Assembly (NCBI RefSeq): GCF_000830885.1
Contig: NZ_CP006951.1
Span: 1,298,152 to 1,362,151, forward strand
Direction: 5' to 3'
DNA: 64,000 nucleotides
Source of the DNA: Dehalococcoides mccartyi CG5
GTDB lineage: Bacteria; Chloroflexota; Dehalococcoidia; Dehalococcoidales; Dehalococcoidaceae
A model generated the notes under the pieces. The model did not search any database. It had not been told where the DNA came from and was given only the letters and a program-made list of their open reading frames with translations. The number at the start of each line of letters is the position of its first letter. The first letter of the stretch is position 1. A program made the translations under genes and the position numbers. Positions 7,549 through 15,437 of the stretch are shown here, piece by piece.

Positions 7549-8228
7549 TACTTTTTCTTGAACCACTCACCCAGCGGAGTAAAGCGGGGGTGAAAATCCT
7601 CTATGGTTGAATCTATACCGAAAGCCAGCACCGTAACCAGCAGTACCAGTATCACCAGATCTATCAAAACCAGTATTTCCAATATAAAAGGCAGCTCTGC
7701 CACGAATAAACCAAACAGTATTGCCCCGTTTTCCATGCTCAGGTAACCTACAATCTTGGTCAGCATTTTCTTGCGGCTGAAGATAACCATCATGCCCATT
7801 AGTGCCATGGATACCCCTATGACCGCTCCCAGAAAAAACAGCCTGTCAGGCATAACTTCTCCCATAAGGTTTGAAAACACCTGATAGACCCCGAATATAA
7901 GCAGTATACTGACTATAAGCGAACTCACCGGGTAAAGAAAGCGGAATTCCAAATCCCGCCGGATATTCATCTGGAGGAGTATCCGGTTTAGGATACGGGG
8001 TATCAGAAATACCTTGCCGAACAGGGTGAGCAGGGCAATAAAAAGCAGAGTAAGGTGACCGTCATTTATAAAAAATACCATGGCTACCAATGCCACCAGC
8101 AGTGACTGCAAGGCATAGGTTTTAAACAAACTGGTAAGGCTGCGCTGCCAGAGAACCAGCGAAGATGTGACCAGCACCAGCACCAGCAGTATTTTCAGTA
8201 TGTCATTTAGGGGTATATTTTCTAACAT
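7548..8228 (-). CDS. HyfE-like membrane subunit
   Basis: 226 residues with about six to seven membrane helices. The C-terminal half resembles the NuoK-like part of HyfE (GYLSMENGAILFGLF, with a Glu inside the helix, and LVIDLVILVLLV style segments). It lies 3 nt after the NuoH-like gene and overlaps the hyfF-like gene by one base. Position between hyfC and hyfF matches the hyf and Ehr gene order. It links the NuoH-like subunit to the antiporter subunits. Confidence 0.85.
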   Translation of the reverse strand: MLENIPLNDILKILLVLVLVTSSLVLWQRSLTSLFKTYALQSLLVALVAMVFFINDGHLTLLFIALLTLFGKVFLIPRILNRILLQMNIRRDLEFRFLYPVSSLIVSILLIFGVYQVFSNLMGEVMPDRLFFLGAVIGVSMALMGMMVIFSRKKMLTKIVGYLSMENGAILFGLFVAELPFILEILVLIDLVILVLLVTVLAFGIDSTIEDFHPRFTPLGEWFKKK

Positions 8229-8231
8229 TCT

Positions 8232-9182
8232 CTACGCCAAAAATTTAAATATAACGGTGATAAAGGAAAAGAAAAAGGCCAGCATGAACAGACCGGGTAC
8301 CCGGAAAAGCCGGAATTTTGCCATGAGGGATTCAAATATACCCACTCCCACGGCCAGCAGACTGCCCTTTATCACAAAGGCCAGAAACGCTACTGCTATT
8401 CCACCCGCCGCAGGCTCCGATGCCAACCCCCAGGGAGCTACAATGTTTAAAAGCACCCCCATCAACAGGGTTTGTTTAAGGGCATGTGAAAGCTCGATAA
8501 GAGCCAAATCCGGCCCGGAGTATTCCAGTGTCATGGCTTCGTGTATCATGGTCAGTTCCAGATGGGTTTCAGGGTTATCCACCGGTATCCGCGAAGTCTC
8601 TACAATAAGGATAATAAAGAGTGAAATACCGGTAAGTATCAGGCTGGGATTGGATAAGAAACTGTTTTCCCGCACCTGACCGAACATATCAAACAGGCTG
8701 GTAGTCTGAAGCACGTATGCCAGCGCTCCAAAGACAATAATTATAACCGGCTCTATAATGGCTGAAAGAGTCATCTCACGGGAACTGCCCATACCTCCGA
8801 AACTGCTGCCGGCATCCAGCCCCGAAAGTGCCATAAAGAAGCGTGCCATGACCATCAGGTATAAAAACAGGATAATATTGCCCAGACCGGGGTCTGCCGC
8901 AGGTATGAAGACCAGCGGCACAGACAGTGACGCCACCATCATAAAGGCCAGACTCAGGTAGGGGGTCAGGCGGATTATAAATGAAGTCTGGTAAGAATAA
9001 ACCCGTTCTTTCTTGAAAAGCTTGTAAAGCTGGTAATAGGTCTGGAGAATGGGCGGCCCTACCCGGCCCTGAGCATAAGCCTTAACCTTTTTAATCAGGC
9101 TGATAAAGAGGGGCGACACCAGCAGTGCCAGCGCGGTATTGATAAAACCGTATAAAACCAGATTCCAGCTCACCACAGCCAC
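8232..9182 (-). CDS. HyfC/HycD-like (NuoH-type) membrane subunit
   Basis: 316 residues with eight predicted helices. Family motifs are ARFFMALSGLDAGSSFGGMG, then ETSRIPVDNPETHLELTMIHEAM followed by LEYSGPDLALIEL, quoted in parts. These carry the acidic residues that in NuoH link quinone or redox chemistry to proton movement; all appear kept, as does KKERVYSY in the first cytoplasmic loop. The start is GTG, 13 nt inside the end of hyfB-like, so translation is coupled. It connects the degenerate peripheral subunits with the membrane arm. Confidence 0.88.
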   Translation of the reverse strand: MAVVSWNLVLYGFINTALALLVSPLFISLIKKVKAYAQGRVGPPILQTYYQLYKLFKKERVYSYQTSFIIRLTPYLSLAFMMVASLSVPLVFIPAADPGLGNIILFLYLMVMARFFMALSGLDAGSSFGGMGSSREMTLSAIIEPVIIIVFGALAYVLQTTSLFDMFGQVRENSFLSNPSLILTGISLFIILIVETSRIPVDNPETHLELTMIHEAMTLEYSGPDLALIELSHALKQTLLMGVLLNIVAPWGLASEPAAGGIAVAFLAFVIKGSLLAVGVGIFESLMAKFRLFRVPGLFMLAFFFSFITVIFKFLA

Positions 9183-11116
9183 CTTGCCGCCAGTATAACC
9201 AGCAAAACAGTTATAAAGCTGTACAGGATATGGCTGCCCAAATCAACATCCTGCAGGCGGGATATGAAACGGGAAATACGCCCGAACAAACCGGCAACCG
9301 GCAGATAAATATACTCATCAAAAAACTTTATGGTGTGAATAGCTGATTTGCCCTGTTTGAAAATAGCCTGCTGGTTATCTTCGTAACTGCGTTCATTGTA
9401 ATGGCGGGTGCGGTATATCAGCCGGAATATCTGGAAAAGGGGCTCGGCAAAACCGGAGGCAGTATACTCAAAGCGGGGAGTTGGGCGAACATAGCCGCAA
9501 GCCCAGGTCTCGCTCCGGCGGCTTTTTCGGGGCGAAAACAGCCTGACCATGCCGAAAACCAAAACCCCGAAGATAACCAGTACCAAGCCAACCAGTGACA
9601 TATCCGGCAGGTCAAAACTATAACCGGCTACCGAAAATATCTGGACAGCAAACAGACCCAATACCAGACAGGCAACTGCCAGTATGGCCGGCCCTATAAT
9701 CATACTTTTTGAAACTTCTTTGGCAGAGGCTGCTTCCTGACTGCGAGGCATAGCCAGAAAGACCGTCCCGAAGGCCTTTACAAAGCAAGCGGCCGCCAGA
9801 GCTGAAGTAAGAGCCAGTATGGCCAGTACACTGAAAAGAAGTATCTTTATACTGCTTTCAGCCAGAGAGAAGGACTGGAAAAAAGACTCAAAGAGCATCA
9901 GCTCACTCATAAAACCATTGAAGGGAGGCAAAGCCGATATGGAAACTGCCCCCACCAGAAAGATAACAGAAGTGTAGGGCATTAGTTTAATCAACCCGCC
10001 CATTTTTTCAATATTGCGGTCACCCACGGCAATTACCACCGAACCGGCGGTCATAAAAAGCAGGCTTTTAAAAATGGCATGATTCAGACTGTGAAACAAA
10101 GCTGAACCAAGTGCCAGCATAGCCAGCGTATCCAGACCATACAAGCCAAAAATAACATACAGACCAATACCCATCAGGATAATGCCGATATTTTCAATAC
10201 TATGAAAGGCCAGCAGGGTCTTTAAATCATGCTCTTTAAGAGCATATATAACCCCCAACAGGGCGCTAATTGCCCCGAACAGGAGTATTCCCACACCCCA
10301 CCACATTTCCGGGCTAAGCACATCCATAAGGAAGCGTACCAAGCCGTAAATGGCCACTTTCAGCATTACCCCGGACATCAGGGCAGAGACATTTGAAGGG
10401 CTGGCAGAGTGGGCATAAGGCAGCCACTTGTGAAGGGGTATGATACCGGCCTTTATTCCGAATGCCAGAAATGCCAGAACAAAAACCAGACTCTGGATGA
10501 CGGAGGATGCACCGCTCAGGCTGAGTGCGAAACTGCCGTTCTGAATATACATAACTACGGCCATCAGCATCAAGAAAACCGTACTAAGCTGGGTAAGCAC
10601 GAAATAATAAATGCCCGCCCGCTGGGTAAAAGACTCCTGATAGTCATTCATCATCAAAAAGAAGGAGCTTAGTGCCATAATCTCCCAGAAAAATATCAGG
10701 CTAAAGGTGTTGGCCGAGGCCACCACGCCTATCATGGAGAGTATGAAGACCGCCATAAAGGCTGAGAGCAGATTGGCTCGTTCGTTTGAAGATATATGGT
10801 TATTGTAGCCCAGCGAATACACGGCTACGCAGAGAGAAATAAGGCTGATTATTATGACAAAGAATGATGCCAGACGGTCAAGATGAAAGGCTATGTCCAG
10901 CCCGGATGCAATGCTCCAGAGGGAAATATCCAGCGGATTACCGAAAAATATCTGCAAAGACCCAATAAGCAAGCATAGCGCCGCCGCTATAACCAGCCAT
11001 AGTACCCCTTGCCAGACTTTTTTACTGCCATGATTAAACACAATGCCCGTCAGGGCAGCGGCCAGTAGTAAAAACCCTCCGCCAAGCAATAAACCCGCTA
11101 TCATTTTAAAATACAA
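9170..11116 (-). CDS. HyfB-like (NuoL-type) antiporter subunit
   Basis: 648 residues with about 16 membrane helices and a C-terminal amphipathic region, first gene of the operon. The functional charges of the antiporter family are visible: Glu in FFWEIMALSSFFL, Lys in FGIKAGIIPLHKWLP, His in LAFHSIENIGI and Lys in LNHAIFKSLLFMTAG. The cytoplasmic loop CGYVRPTPRFEYTASGFAEP is typical of HyfB. Nothing suggests decay, in contrast to the cofactor-binding subunits of the same operon. No hyfD, hyfA or hyfH equivalent is present. Confidence 0.9.
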   Translation of the reverse strand: MYFKMIAGLLLGGGFLLLAAALTGIVFNHGSKKVWQGVLWLVIAAALCLLIGSLQIFFGNPLDISLWSIASGLDIAFHLDRLASFFVIIISLISLCVAVYSLGYNNHISSNERANLLSAFMAVFILSMIGVVASANTFSLIFFWEIMALSSFFLMMNDYQESFTQRAGIYYFVLTQLSTVFLMLMAVVMYIQNGSFALSLSGASSVIQSLVFVLAFLAFGIKAGIIPLHKWLPYAHSASPSNVSALMSGVMLKVAIYGLVRFLMDVLSPEMWWGVGILLFGAISALLGVIYALKEHDLKTLLAFHSIENIGIILMGIGLYVIFGLYGLDTLAMLALGSALFHSLNHAIFKSLLFMTAGSVVIAVGDRNIEKMGGLIKLMPYTSVIFLVGAVSISALPPFNGFMSELMLFESFFQSFSLAESSIKILLFSVLAILALTSALAAACFVKAFGTVFLAMPRSQEAASAKEVSKSMIIGPAILAVACLVLGLFAVQIFSVAGYSFDLPDMSLVGLVLVIFGVLVFGMVRLFSPRKSRRSETWACGYVRPTPRFEYTASGFAEPLFQIFRLIYRTRHYNERSYEDNQQAIFKQGKSAIHTIKFFDEYIYLPVAGLFGRISRFISRLQDVDLGSHILYSFITVLLVILAARWLW

Positions 11117-11123
11117 ATCCTCA

Positions 11124-11151
11124 AAAAAAGATGAAGAGCCCCTGTAGGCTC
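11124..11151 (-). promoter_or_regulatory. Leader hairpin before the hyf-like operon (possible attenuator)
   Basis: On the minus strand GAGCC-TACAGG-GGCTC folds into a short hairpin and is followed after four bases by TTTTTT, between the predicted transcription start and the ATG at 11116. The stem is only five to seven pairs, so this is a weak candidate for a terminator-type attenuator. Confidence 0.35.
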
Positions 11152-11167
11152 CTCTATTTTATCATAG

Positions 11168-11214
11168 TGTAAATAGTAGATTTACATTCTAGGTATTGGC
11201 CTGTTTAAAGTCAA
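11168..11214 (-). promoter_or_regulatory. hyf-like operon promoter with dyad operator
   Basis: On the minus strand TTGACT (11214-11209), 17 nt and TAGAAT (11191-11186) form a strong sigma-70 promoter. TGTAAATAGTAGATTTACA (11168-11186), a perfect 7-bp inverted repeat with a 5-nt spacer, begins at the last base of the -10 and covers the expected start point. It is the right place for a repressor. The regulator is unknown. Confidence 0.65.
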
Positions 11215-11381
11215 AACCACTCCAAAGCTGGAAGACTATTAGCTAATTTACATAACAGAATATACTCTATCCATGCCAGCAAATTTAACACAATCTTAAT
11301 GCAAGCTTAGCAAGGGCTTAATAATTTGCTGTTAGAATCACATTTACGGAAAGCAGAGAGGCATCCTCAGGAGAAACATAA

Positions 11382-11813
11382 GTGGAAGAACCTAAAATAA
11401 CTCTGGGGCTTATTGCCCATGATAACTGCAAAAAAGACATGGTGCAACTGATACACTCGTATGCCCATCTGATGAAAGGGCATCACCTTATTGCTACCCG
11501 AAGCACCGGTGAACTTATCCAAAAACACACCGGACTGCCGGTTATACTCAAGGAAAGCGGCCCTGACGGCGGAGAACTGCAGCTGGGAGGCTTTGTGGCC
11601 AGCCGCATAATCAAAGCAGTAATTTTCCTGCGTGACCCCTTGAAGCGTAAAAGCCATGAACCGGATGTTACCGCCCTGATGCGGATATGTGATGCCCACA
11701 ATATTCCGCTGGCTACCAACCGGGCTACAGCTGCCTGTGTCCTCCATATGGCCCTTTTTCACCCCGAAAAGCTGGATGATACACCGCCCGGAGAGAACCG
11801 TGATAATCCGTAA
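11382..11813 (+). CDS. mgsA: Methylglyoxal synthase
   Basis: 143 residues, GTG start with AGGAG eight bases upstream. It converts dihydroxyacetone phosphate to methylglyoxal and phosphate in the cytosol, a bypass of lower glycolysis. Family motifs are LIAHDNCK (His13, Asp14), the SGPDGGE segment and SHEPDVTALM (His92, Asp95), then IPLATNRATA. The residue matching the catalytic Asp of E. coli MgsA (GGD) is Glu65 here (GGE), which could lower activity or reflect lineage drift. It is monocistronic and divergent from the hyf-like operon. Confidence 0.88.
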   Translation: MEEPKITLGLIAHDNCKKDMVQLIHSYAHLMKGHHLIATRSTGELIQKHTGLPVILKESGPDGGELQLGGFVASRIIKAVIFLRDPLKRKSHEPDVTALMRICDAHNIPLATNRATAACVLHMALFHPEKLDDTPPGENRDNP

Positions 11814-12000
11814 CCATTACTCAAGGGTGGGATATTTATCAGCTCTCCATAAGTGTCCTCTTGCACACCGTACCTGAGGACAAAACTGCTTTTAATCCAA
11901 ATTTGATATTCCTGTCCCAAAACCTTGTATTTCAAGACACTTTACAACCCTGTCCTGATTTTCTAAAATATTCTAAGCAAATATTCCGGGAGAAATAAAC

Positions 12001-12210
12001 ATGGCACTATATGAATTTAGTTGCACCAAGTGCAAATATGTTTTTGAAGTAAACCTGAAAGTAGATGACAGGGATACCCCCCAGACCTGCCCGAAATGCG
12101 GGACAACTGAATGCAAACGCAGTTTCGGCAGTCCGGTAACCACCCAGTTTTCAGGCGTTTTCAGCTCTACTCAGGCCCGTGGTAAAAATAAAACACCTGA
12201 AAAAAAGTAA
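12001..12210 (+). CDS. FmdB-family zinc-ribbon protein
   Basis: 69 residues. ALYEFSCTKCKYVFEV at the N-terminus and CPKCGTTECKRSF later give the two CxxC knuckles of the FmdB (CxxC_CxxC_SSSS) putative regulatory family. The C-terminal tail is basic and low in complexity. GGGAGAAATAAAC precedes the ATG. It is a single gene closed by the hairpin at 12264-12290. The molecular role of the family is not well defined. Confidence 0.85.
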   Translation: MALYEFSCTKCKYVFEVNLKVDDRDTPQTCPKCGTTECKRSFGSPVTTQFSGVFSSTQARGKNKTPEKK

Positions 12211-12263
12211 TCCACCTGAGCAATTTGAACAAACCCAGATAACTTCTCCGAACTAAAACCAAA

Positions 12264-12290
12264 TGAGGCAGTCTTACGGTGACTGCCTCA
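12264..12290. terminator. Terminator hairpin between fmdB-like gene and mscS
   Basis: TGAGGCAGTC (12264-12273) and GACTGCCTCA (12281-12290) make a perfect 10-bp stem with a 7-nt loop, then TTGTTATTTA. It lies between convergent genes and can serve both. Confidence 0.75.
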
Positions 12291-12317
12291 TTGTTATTTA
12301 CCGGAGTAAAACCTAAA

Positions 12318-13694
12318 CTACTCTGACTCCGGTTCAGATTCAGCTTCCGGAAGTTCTTCGCCCGACACTTTGGCAATTTGCATCTTCGAACCCGGCAAAG
12401 CATTGCCAAAGAAGACCTTGGTATGCGGCCAGGGTATTTCAATATGTTCACGGTCAAAGGCAATCTTTATCCGCTTGCGAAGCTCTCCTTTTATAGCCCA
12501 CTGAGTACCCGGCTTGACGTCACCCAACACTTTAATATCCACCCCGGAGTCACCCAGTTTGTTCACTCTGAGTACTCCCAGTGAATTTTTGACTACGGAT
12601 TTATTCCATTCGGGTTCACTGGTAAATTCGGCACACACCTTGTTTATAACATCTATGGCATGGTTTATATCTTCCTGATAGCCGATACTGATATCAAAAT
12701 TAACCCGTGAAAGATACTTGGTGTAGTTGCTGGTTATCCGTATTTCACCGTTGGAAACTACGTGCACCACCCCGTCCAGATCACGCACAATGGTACGGCG
12801 AAGGTCTATAAATTCCACCTCACCCACTACATCCATTACCTTGATAACGTCTCCCACCGAATACTGGTTTTCCAGTATTATAAACAAACCTGAAAGGTAA
12901 TCCTTAACCAAACTCTGGGCACCAAAGCCGATAGCCACACCCAAAACACCGACACCGGCCAGTATAGGCCCGATATCCAACCCCACCTCAGACAGGGCCA
13001 CAAAAGCCCCCATAGCCACTACCACTACCTCTGCAGTAGATACAGCCACCCCGATAAGGGTATCCGCCCGTTTTTTAGCTTCTTCTTTGGGTTTGGCAAC
13101 CCCGCCATATATAATTCCACGGATAAGCGCCGGTACGCCCCGGCTGACAGCATAAACACCGGCAATAATCAAACCTATGATAAGTAACAGTTTGACTCCG
13201 TGGGTACCCAGCCAAACGGTCAGCCCGTCTGCTGCCACCCCGTATATTCCTATACCCGCAACTACCAGAGTCAGTACTGCCAACAATGGCACTACAAAAC
13301 GAAGGCTGTCTATAATATGGTCATTTACCTGTGAATTGGCTTTGCCGGGTATTTCTGTTTTAAGCCAGCTAAGCAACCCTTCTATCAGCCCGGCCCCAAT
13401 CCAAAGCGTCAGGGCTGCCATAAGTAATTCAAGGGCTTTAGAAATCTGTTTGCTAAGATCAACTTGAATAGTCAGATTTTCAAATATGATATACAAAGCA
13501 ATGCACCAAATAACCAGCAAAACCGGTAAACGGACTGCTTTGAGTGCCTTCCTAAGTAAACTTACTTTTTTCCCTTCTTCATCTTTCCGGATATATCTGG
13601 AAAACAATTTGTTCACCAAAAAAAACAGGACAAGGGCAATAGCTGCTACAATAGCCGCCATAACCAAACTATCAAACGTAAATTCTATCAGCAT
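12318..13694 (-). CDS. MscS-family mechanosensitive channel
   Basis: 458 residues. Five or so N-terminal membrane helices lead into the pore helix and beta domain of the MscS family: GVGVLGVAIGFGAQSLVKDYLSG (quoted as GVAIGFGAQ and LVKDYLSG) is the classic TM3 motif, followed by QYSVGDVIKV and GEVEFIDLRRTIVRD. The C-terminus is acidic (EAESEPESE). It acts in the cytoplasmic membrane as an osmotic safety valve. It is 62 nt downstream of a tetR-type gene on the same strand and may be co-transcribed with it. Confidence 0.9.
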   Translation of the reverse strand: MLIEFTFDSLVMAAIVAAIALVLFFLVNKLFSRYIRKDEEGKKVSLLRKALKAVRLPVLLVIWCIALYIIFENLTIQVDLSKQISKALELLMAALTLWIGAGLIEGLLSWLKTEIPGKANSQVNDHIIDSLRFVVPLLAVLTLVVAGIGIYGVAADGLTVWLGTHGVKLLLIIGLIIAGVYAVSRGVPALIRGIIYGGVAKPKEEAKKRADTLIGVAVSTAEVVVVAMGAFVALSEVGLDIGPILAGVGVLGVAIGFGAQSLVKDYLSGLFIILENQYSVGDVIKVMDVVGEVEFIDLRRTIVRDLDGVVHVVSNGEIRITSNYTKYLSRVNFDISIGYQEDINHAIDVINKVCAEFTSEPEWNKSVVKNSLGVLRVNKLGDSGVDIKVLGDVKPGTQWAIKGELRKRIKIAFDREHIEIPWPHTKVFFGNALPGSKMQIAKVSGEELPEAESEPESE

Positions 13695-13756
13695 AGGGTT
13701 TTCTTTCTACTCCACATTTCCATACATCTATAGCCAGATTATACTCCAAAATCCTG

Positions 13757-14347
13757 CTAACCGCGCAAACCGTGTATAGCCACCGAAATAACCTCCGGCA
13801 TAAGCTGGGGTTTGGAAAGCATTCTTTCGGCAATATTGGGTATGGCATAAACACCCCGCCTGACTATCTGGTAATAAAAGAAAAAGCCTTCCAGACTAAG
13901 GTCCGGTCTGATATACCCGCCGGCTTTTCCCTCTGCCAGCAACTTGCCGATAAGATTATCCCGCCGCTCTCCCCAATAATTATCAATATATTCCTGTATA
14001 ACCGGGTAATGCTTGGCAGAAGTTTCCATGAGTTCACCCTGATACTGCTGGGTCAGGGCTTCCTGACTGAAAAAGAGAGTCTCCAGCTTTTCCTCAAAGG
14101 GCATCTTGGCCTCTATTATCTTACGGTAGCTGTCCAGCAAATTGTCCAGAAAGACCTTGAAGATTTCTTTGATAAGTGCTTCCTTGTTTCCGAAGTGGTT
14201 GTAAACCGTTACCGGCGAAACACCCGCCTGCCGGGCTATTTCAGGTATGCAAACCCGGCTGAAGCCGTGCTGCTCAAATAATTCCAAGGCAACCCTAAGG
14301 ATAGCTTCTTTGCTCTGGGTCTTGCGTTTTTCAAATCCGTCCATCAT
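13757..14347 (-). CDS. TetR-family transcriptional regulator
   Basis: 196 residues. The N-terminal HTH is plain (EAILRVALELFEQHGF, then IARQAGVSPVTVYNHFGNKEAL), followed by a ligand domain with no recognised specificity. Two ATG codons start the frame (14347, 14344). Copies of the half-site GTATACAA lie in its upstream region, one of them over the predicted -10, so it probably represses itself. mscS is downstream and two epimerase genes lie upstream, all on the minus strand. Confidence 0.88.
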   Translation of the reverse strand: MMDGFEKRKTQSKEAILRVALELFEQHGFSRVCIPEIARQAGVSPVTVYNHFGNKEALIKEIFKVFLDNLLDSYRKIIEAKMPFEEKLETLFFSQEALTQQYQGELMETSAKHYPVIQEYIDNYWGERRDNLIGKLLAEGKAGGYIRPDLSLEGFFFYYQIVRRGVYAIPNIAERMLSKPQLMPEVISVAIHGLRG

Positions 14348-14376
14348 TTCACCGATTTTTTATTACTTTTATTAAT

Positions 14377-14439
14377 AGTATACAAAATATAAGATTAAAC
14401 ACAAGTCATCAAGTATACAAATTTATAAAACTTGTATAC
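14377..14439 (-). promoter_or_regulatory. tetR promoter with repeated GTATACAA operator half-sites
   Basis: GTATACAA at 14413-14420 and TTGTATAC at 14432-14439 form an 8-bp inverted repeat with an 11-nt spacer. A further GTATACAA lies at 14378-14385, 35 bp away. On the minus strand TTGTGT (14404-14399), 16 nt and TATACT (14382-14377) give a promoter whose -10 is inside that third half-site. Confidence 0.6.
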
Positions 14440-14444
14440 CAGCT

Positions 14445-15434
14445 TTAATCACTTAAATAACCCTTGGATTTGAACCACAAATATGCGTCTGCCAGAGATT
14501 CCTCCGCCAGACGGGGGGAGAACCCCAGTTCACAGCGGGCTTTGGCAGAACTGATATTGGAATTGCTCCGCAGTACATCTAACGAATATGCTGTAAAAAG
14601 AGGGGCGCTATGGGTCAGGCGGTAATACGGATAACTGATATAAGCACCCAGTTTGGCAAGAATATAAGGTACTCGGAGACGGGGAGGAGTAAGCCCGCTA
14701 AGCCTGCCCAGTATTTCAAACAAACTCTTAATGCTGACGTACTGGCCGGAGAGTATATAACTCTGCCCATCCTGCCCCTTTTCAAAGGCGGATATCATGC
14801 CTATAGCTACATCCCGTACATCTACGAAATCGTAGCCCCCGTCTACATAAGCACTCATTTTCCCCCTGGCGTAGTCCACCACTACTCTGCCCATTTCTGA
14901 AGGATCATAGTCATACGGACCGATAACCCCACTGGGGCAGACAATAACACCTGAAAGCCCGGCTGAAAATCTCTTAAGCACCTCTAGAGCCCCCTGAGCC
15001 ATACTCCGGTTGTAACCCGGCGGGAAATCAGACGGATGATATCCCTCTTCTTCAGTAAAAGCTGTCCCCGGGGGAGGTTCGGACAGGGCATGGATTGAAG
15101 AAGTATAAAGCAGGCGGGTTATTCCGCACTCCAGACAGGCATCAGCCATATTGGCTGCCCCTTTTATATTGGTTTCATAAAGCTCTTTTTCCCGCCCCGG
15201 TATTATGGAAACAATACCCGCCAGATAAAAAACAGCCTCACACCCTTTTAGCCCGTCCAAAACAGAGGGATAAACGGTTACGTCACCCTCCACCCGTTCA
15301 ATATCAAGCCCCTGAATAGACAGGGCGGTATCTCCCGGCTTCACCAAAGCTCTTACCCCGTAGCCGGATTTCAGTAGCTCCCTGACCAGCACGTTGCCGA
15401 TACGGCCGGAAGCCCCGCTGACTAATACTTTCAT
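14445..15434 (-). CDS. NAD-dependent epimerase/dehydratase (extended SDR)
   Basis: 329 residues. The Rossmann motif VSGASGRIGNVLVREL at the N-terminus is the TGxxGxxG pattern of extended short-chain dehydrogenases. The overall look (FYLAGIVSI, TSSIHAL, later RDVAIGMI) is that of dihydroflavonol-4-reductase-like and 3-beta-HSD-like members. The usual YxxxK is not intact: the likely site reads YNRSMAQG, with Met where Lys is expected. It lies 3 nt after a second epimerase-like gene, forming an operon. Substrate unknown; a lipid- or sugar-modifying role is possible. Confidence 0.75.
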   Translation of the reverse strand: MKVLVSGASGRIGNVLVRELLKSGYGVRALVKPGDTALSIQGLDIERVEGDVTVYPSVLDGLKGCEAVFYLAGIVSIIPGREKELYETNIKGAANMADACLECGITRLLYTSSIHALSEPPPGTAFTEEEGYHPSDFPPGYNRSMAQGALEVLKRFSAGLSGVIVCPSGVIGPYDYDPSEMGRVVVDYARGKMSAYVDGGYDFVDVRDVAIGMISAFEKGQDGQSYILSGQYVSIKSLFEILGRLSGLTPPRLRVPYILAKLGAYISYPYYRLTHSAPLFTAYSLDVLRSNSNISSAKARCELGFSPRLAEESLADAYLWFKSKGYLSD

Positions 15435-15437
15435 ATT

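Noticed and set aside
3957..11116. Calling the operon a functional formate hydrogenlyase or group 4 hydrogenase
   Set aside because: The NiFe and proximal cluster ligands are replaced, there is no ferredoxin subunit and no maturation genes are nearby.
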